From an uncultured Ruminococcus sp. (GTDB taxonomy: Bacteria; Bacillota; Clostridia; Oscillospirales; Acutalibacteraceae), in the NCBI GenBank assembly GCA_902792115.1, contig CADAYJ010000006.1:1-34640 (forward strand): DNA of 34,640 nucleotides, in the 5' to 3' direction. Shown piece by piece: positions 31,555 through 34,640 of this stretch (within the stretch, counting starts at the first letter, position 1; every line of letters begins with the position of its first letter). The notes below the pieces were generated by a model. The model was not told where the DNA came from, searched no databases, and saw only the letters and a list, made by a program, of their open reading frames with translations. The position numbers and the translations under genes were made by a program.

Positions 31555-32427
31555 ATGGCAATGAAAAAAGGAGGGCTTGGAAGAGGATTGAGCGAGATCT
31601 TTCTCCAGAATGAGAGTGAGGATCATAACAGCACGGTAACGCTTAAAATATCGGAGATCGAGCCGAACAAAAACCAGCCGCGCAGGGAGTTTGATCCCGA
31701 GGCGCTCAAGGAGCTTTCCGATTCGATAGGTCAGCACGGAGTTATACAGCCGCTCGTCGTTCGTCCGCTTTTTGACGGCGGATATGAGATCGTGGCGGGA
31801 GAGAGGCGTTTCCGTGCGGCGAGAATGGCCGGATTGCAGGAGGTTCCCGTCGTTATCAGAGAGCTGACGGATTCGCAGTCTATGGAGCTTGCGCTGATTG
31901 AAAACCTCCAGCGCGAGGATCTTTCCGATCTGGAGCTTGCGATGGGTTATGAATCGCTTATGAAGGAGTACGGAATGACGCAGGAGCAGGTAGCGGAGAC
32001 GGTGAACAAATCACGCTCCGCCGTTGCGAATACGATACGCCTTACAAAGCTGCCCGACGCAGTTAAAACGATGCTTAAAAACGGGGATATAACCTCCGGT
32101 CACGCGAGGGCGCTGCTCGGACTTAATAATCCCGAGCTTATCGAAAAAACGGCAGACGAGGTTATAGAGAACGGCCTCAGCGTCCGCGAAACGGAAAAGA
32201 GAGTACAGTTCATCAATAAACTCGAGGACGCGGATAACGAGCCTCAGCGTAAGGAGAAGCCGGATCGACGTCCGCAGTATTACCGCGAGGTAGAGCTTTC
32301 TCTTTCGGAGAGCTTTGGAAGAAAGGTTCAGGTAAACCAGAAAAACAAGAACAGCGGAACTCTCGTGCTTGAATTCTACGGAGAGGACGATCTTCGTGAA
32401 TTGATGAAAAAATTCAGAGAGGATTGA
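31555..32427 (+). CDS. parB: Chromosome partitioning protein ParB (Spo0J)
   Basis: This 290-residue parS-binding CTPase clamp spreads from parS and loads SMC in Firmicutes. It begins with [11 protein letters not shown], the usual ParA-stimulating N terminus, followed by [36 protein letters not shown] and ENLQREDLS (CTP-binding region), the helix-turn-helix [23 protein letters not shown], and a C-terminal dimer domain. I choose the ATG at 31555 with AGAGGTG 6 bases before it; an in-frame GTG at 31546 lies inside that site. It follows parA by 44 bases and precedes the GNAT gene by 4. Confidence 0.97.
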   Translation: MAMKKGGLGRGLSEIFLQNESEDHNSTVTLKISEIEPNKNQPRREFDPEALKELSDSIGQHGVIQPLVVRPLFDGGYEIVAGERRFRAARMAGLQEVPVVIRELTDSQSMELALIENLQREDLSDLELAMGYESLMKEYGMTQEQVAETVNKSRSAVANTIRLTKLPDAVKTMLKNGDITSGHARALLGLNNPELIEKTADEVIENGLSVRETEKRVQFINKLEDADNEPQRKEKPDRRPQYYREVELSLSESFGRKVQVNQKNKNSGTLVLEFYGEDDLRELMKKFRED

Positions 32428-32431
32428 TTTG

Positions 32432-32959
32432 ATGAAGCTGACGCTTGAAACGGAAAGACTTATACTTCGTCCGTTTACACCCGACGACGCGCAGGATATG
32501 TTTGAAGGCTGGGCGAGCGATCCCGAGGTCACGAAGTATCTGACTTGGGAAACTCACAAAACGATCGAGGACACAAGGTCTGTACTGGAGCTTTGGACGA
32601 AGGAATACGAGGATCCGAAGAGAATAAATTTCGCGATCGTTACGAAGGACGAGCGAAGGCTGATCGGCGGAATAGATGTCAACAGCTACGATAACGGAGT
32701 TCCCGTGATCGGCTACGATCTTTCGCGAAAATATTGGAACAATGGTTATATGACAGAAGCGTGCCGCTGTGTGCTTGATTATCTTTTTTCACAGGGATAT
32801 GAAAGAGTGTGGATAGACGCCGTTGTCGAAAATACAGGCTCTAACAAAGTGATCCAAAAGTGTGGCGGAGAGCTGATGAAGACCGAGGAAGAATGCTTCA
32901 AGATGAAAAACAACAAGGTCTTTATGCTTAACAGGTATATAATAAAAAATCATAAATGA
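32432..32959 (+). CDS. GNAT family N-acetyltransferase (RimJ/RimL type)
   Basis: This 175-residue cytoplasmic acetyltransferase starts MKLTLETERLILRPFTPDDAQDMFEGWASDPEVTKYLTW, the hallmark of the RimJ/RimL branch. The acetyl-CoA loop is in YDLSRKYWNNGYMTEACRCVLDYLF, and ERVWIDAVVENTGSNKVIQKCGG forms the second conserved part. Substrate may be a protein N terminus or a small amine and cannot be read from the sequence. I choose ATG 32432, not the TTG at 32429, with AGAGAGG 9 bases before. It lies between parB and serS, with gaps of 4 and 20 bases, and is probably co-transcribed, though not part of the conserved parAB order. Confidence 0.9.
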   Translation: MKLTLETERLILRPFTPDDAQDMFEGWASDPEVTKYLTWETHKTIEDTRSVLELWTKEYEDPKRINFAIVTKDERRLIGGIDVNSYDNGVPVIGYDLSRKYWNNGYMTEACRCVLDYLFSQGYERVWIDAVVENTGSNKVIQKCGGELMKTEEECFKMKNNKVFMLNRYIIKNHK

Positions 32960-32979
32960 AATAAAAGGAGAAACACGAC

Positions 32980-34263
32980 ATGATCGACATTAAATTTCTG
33001 AGAGAAAACCCCGAGGCTGTAAAGGAGAATATCAGAAAAAAGTTTCAGGATAACAAGCTGCCTCTCGTTGACGAGGTGATCGAGCTTGACAATCAGCGCA
33101 GAGCGAATCAGGCAAAGGCAGACGCACTCAGAGCCGACAGAAATAAGTATTCAAAGCAGATCGGCGCACTGATGGGGCAGGGCAAGAAGGACGAGGCAGA
33201 GGAGATGAAGAAGCTCGTAACGGAGAAGTCCGAGGAGCTTGCGCGCCTTGAAGAGCTTGAAACGGAGCTTACCGAGAAGGTAACGAAGATCATGATGACT
33301 ATCCCGAATATCATTGATCCGAGCGTTCCGATAGGCAAGGACGACAGCGAGAATGTAGAGGTTCAGCGCTACGGCGATCCGTTCGTTCCCGATTTCGAGA
33401 TCCCCTACCACACAGATATTATGGAGAAGCTCCACGGCATTGACCTCGACAGCGCGCGCAGAGTTGCCGGCAACGGTTTCTATTATCTCATGGGTGACAT
33501 CGCAAGACTTCACTCCGCAGTGATCTCATATGCGCGCGATTTCATGATCGACAGGGGCTTTACGTACTGCGTTCCTCCGTTCATGATCCGCTCGAATGTC
33601 GTTACAGGCGTTATGAGCTTTGCAGAGATGGACGCGATGATGTACAAGATTGAGGGCGAGGATCTTTATCTTATCGGAACATCGGAGCATTCGATGATCG
33701 GAAAGTTTATAGACACGGTCGTTAAGGAGGAGGAGCTTCCGAAAACGCTTACAAGCTATTCTCCCTGCTTCCGCAAGGAGAAGGGCGCTCACGGCATTGA
33801 GGAGCGCGGTGTTTACCGTATCCATCAGTTTGAGAAGCAGGAGATGATCGTGGTCTGCAAGCCTGAGGACAGCATGATGTGGTTCGACAAGCTCTGGCAG
33901 AACACAGTTGACCTGTTCCGCTCGCTCGATATCCCCGTAAGAACGCTTGAATGCTGCTCGGGAGATCTCGCAGATCTTAAGGTGAAGAGCGTCGATGTTG
34001 AGGCATGGTCGCCGCGTCAGAAAAAGTATTTTGAGGTAGGCTCCTGCTCGAACCTAGGCGACGCTCAGGCGAGAAGACTCAAGATCAGAGTAAGCGCCGG
34101 CAAGCAGAAGTATTTCGCTCACACGCTCAACAACACAGTAGTTGCACCGCCGAGAATGCTCATTGCTTTCCTTGAGAACAATCTCAACGAGGACGGCTCC
34201 GTCCGTATCCCCGAGGTGCTCAGACCGTATATGGGCGGCAAGGATATCATTAAAGCTGAATAA
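32980..34263 (+). CDS. serS: Seryl-tRNA synthetase (atypical, archaeal-like motifs)
   Basis: This 427-residue class II synthetase charges tRNA-Ser. An N-terminal coiled-coil arm spans about residues 25-100 (DNQRRANQAKADALRADRNK, then KKDEAEEMKKLVTEKSEEL). The catalytic core includes TSEHSMIGKF, motif 2 FRKEKGAHGIEERGVYRIHQF, VDVEAWSPRQKKYFEVGSCSN and QARRLKIRV. The motif 3 region reads HTLNNTVVAPPRMLIAFLENN, not the usual bacterial HTLNGSGLAVGR. Several of these stretches look more like archaeal SerRS than like E. coli or Bacillus enzymes. AAAAGGAG precedes the ATG. It is the last gene of the parA transcript; repeat copy 3 begins 7 bases after the stop and may serve as terminator. Confidence 0.95.
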   Translation: MIDIKFLRENPEAVKENIRKKFQDNKLPLVDEVIELDNQRRANQAKADALRADRNKYSKQIGALMGQGKKDEAEEMKKLVTEKSEELARLEELETELTEKVTKIMMTIPNIIDPSVPIGKDDSENVEVQRYGDPFVPDFEIPYHTDIMEKLHGIDLDSARRVAGNGFYYLMGDIARLHSAVISYARDFMIDRGFTYCVPPFMIRSNVVTGVMSFAEMDAMMYKIEGEDLYLIGTSEHSMIGKFIDTVVKEEELPKTLTSYSPCFRKEKGAHGIEERGVYRIHQFEKQEMIVVCKPEDSMMWFDKLWQNTVDLFRSLDIPVRTLECCSGDLADLKVKSVDVEAWSPRQKKYFEVGSCSNLGDAQARRLKIRVSAGKQKYFAHTLNNTVVAPPRMLIAFLENNLNEDGSVRIPEVLRPYMGGKDIIKAE

Positions 34264-34269
34264 TTTTTT

Positions 34270-34336
34270 CAGTTCCTGCGGGCGGATAGTATCCGCTGAC
34301 AGTTCCGGCGGGCGGATGGTATCCGCTGACAGTTCC
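34270..34336 (-). repeat. Tandem 30-base units (E) in copy 3
   Basis: CAGTTCC occurs three times at 30-base spacing, enclosing two GCGGAT/ATCCGC stems with loops AGT and GGT. It is the reverse complement of the array at 24093-24159, with the same length and unit order. Confidence 0.9.
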
Positions 34337-34640
34337 GCTGTTTGACATTGCGGATAATAACATTTTGCCGCGCTTGAAACAACGAACTGTCAATTTGCTA
34401 AAAGCTGATTAACTAAAAGTTTTTTGCCCAGGCGGCCAAGCGGCCGCAGGCAGTTCCGCTGCTTGTCTTTGTCAAATAAAACACACCGCCGCGCTTAAAA
34501 CAACGAACTGTCAATTTGCTAAAAGCTGATTAACTAAAAGTTTTTTGCCCAGCTTTTTTACAAAAAAGCTGGCCGCCGGAGGCTATGCCCAAGCCCTTTT
34601 AGGGGTGAATTTCAAAAACAGTCCGGTGGACTGTTTTTGG
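34270..34640 (-). repeat. Modular hairpin repeat, copy 3 (inverted, cut by window end)
   Basis: Read on the minus strand, the order is that of copy 1: the AAAAACAGTCC hairpin (34614-34638), the CCAGCTTTTTT hairpin (34549-34572), an F unit, the GCGGCC/GGCCGC hairpin (about 34432-34447), a second F unit and the 67-base array of 30-base units (34270-34336). Its F units carry the AGTTCGTTGTTT variant seen in F1 of copy 1. The left-end modules lie beyond position 34640. No gene is present from 34264 to the end. Confidence 0.9.

Overview
The window is the chromosomal replication-origin neighbourhood of a Gram-positive anaerobe, most likely a Clostridia member of the Oscillospiraceae/Ruminococcaceae type. 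This is inferred from gene order (rpmH-rnpA-yidD-yidC-jag-mnmE-mnmG-rsmG-noc/parB-parA-parB on one side, dnaA-dnaN-yaaA-recF-remB-gyrB-gyrA on the other), Firmicutes-type parS sites, TTG/GTG starts with strong purine-rich ribosome binding sites, and moderate GC content. No species can be named from the sequence alone.

Layout. Positions 1-4443 carry a tRNA-Leu(UAA) followed by leftward genes: a YhaM-type HD nuclease, then a probable operon of a GH13 glucosidase, a Cys-rich DUF6062-like protein and an OGG1-type DNA glycosylase. Two rightward genes follow, a small membrane protein and ackA (4678-6557). A long leftward block (6722-19706) reads, in transcription order, dnaA, dnaN, yaaA, recF, remB, a 996-residue highly charged membrane protein, a 138-residue zinc-ribbon membrane protein, gyrB and gyrA. 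Rightward from 20228 come rpmH, rnpA, yidD, yidC, jag, a small membrane protein, mnmE, mnmG, rsmG, a Noc-like ParB paralogue, parA, parB, a GNAT acetyltransferase and serS. One leftward DUF3592-like membrane protein (28559-29524) interrupts this block.

Transcription diverges between dnaA and rpmH, so nearly all genes run co-directionally with forks leaving an origin near 17.86-18.05 kb. The dnaA-dnaN spacer shows what looks like a complete basal unwinding module: DnaA boxes, a G-rich stretch, five TAG trinucleotides matching DnaA-trios, then an AT-rich unwinding stretch. A further DnaA box lies beside the dnaA promoter, giving a bipartite arrangement like that of Bacillus. Two perfect parS sites (inside mnmG and just before parA) complete the replication and segregation module.

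The least explained content is (i) a family of modular, hairpin-dense intergenic repeats of about 330-450 bp: two direct copies, one inverted copy cut by the window end, and degenerate remnants, one of them inside the origin spacer; (ii) inverted pairs of the 9-mer TTTTCCACA / TGTGGAAAA at the same 14-bp spacing inside gyrA and mnmE, with a related pair at the recF 3' end; (iii) a DnaA whose DNA-recognition helix departs from the usual GGRDHTT motif; and (iv) the 996-residue acidic/basic membrane protein in the recF-gyrB interval.
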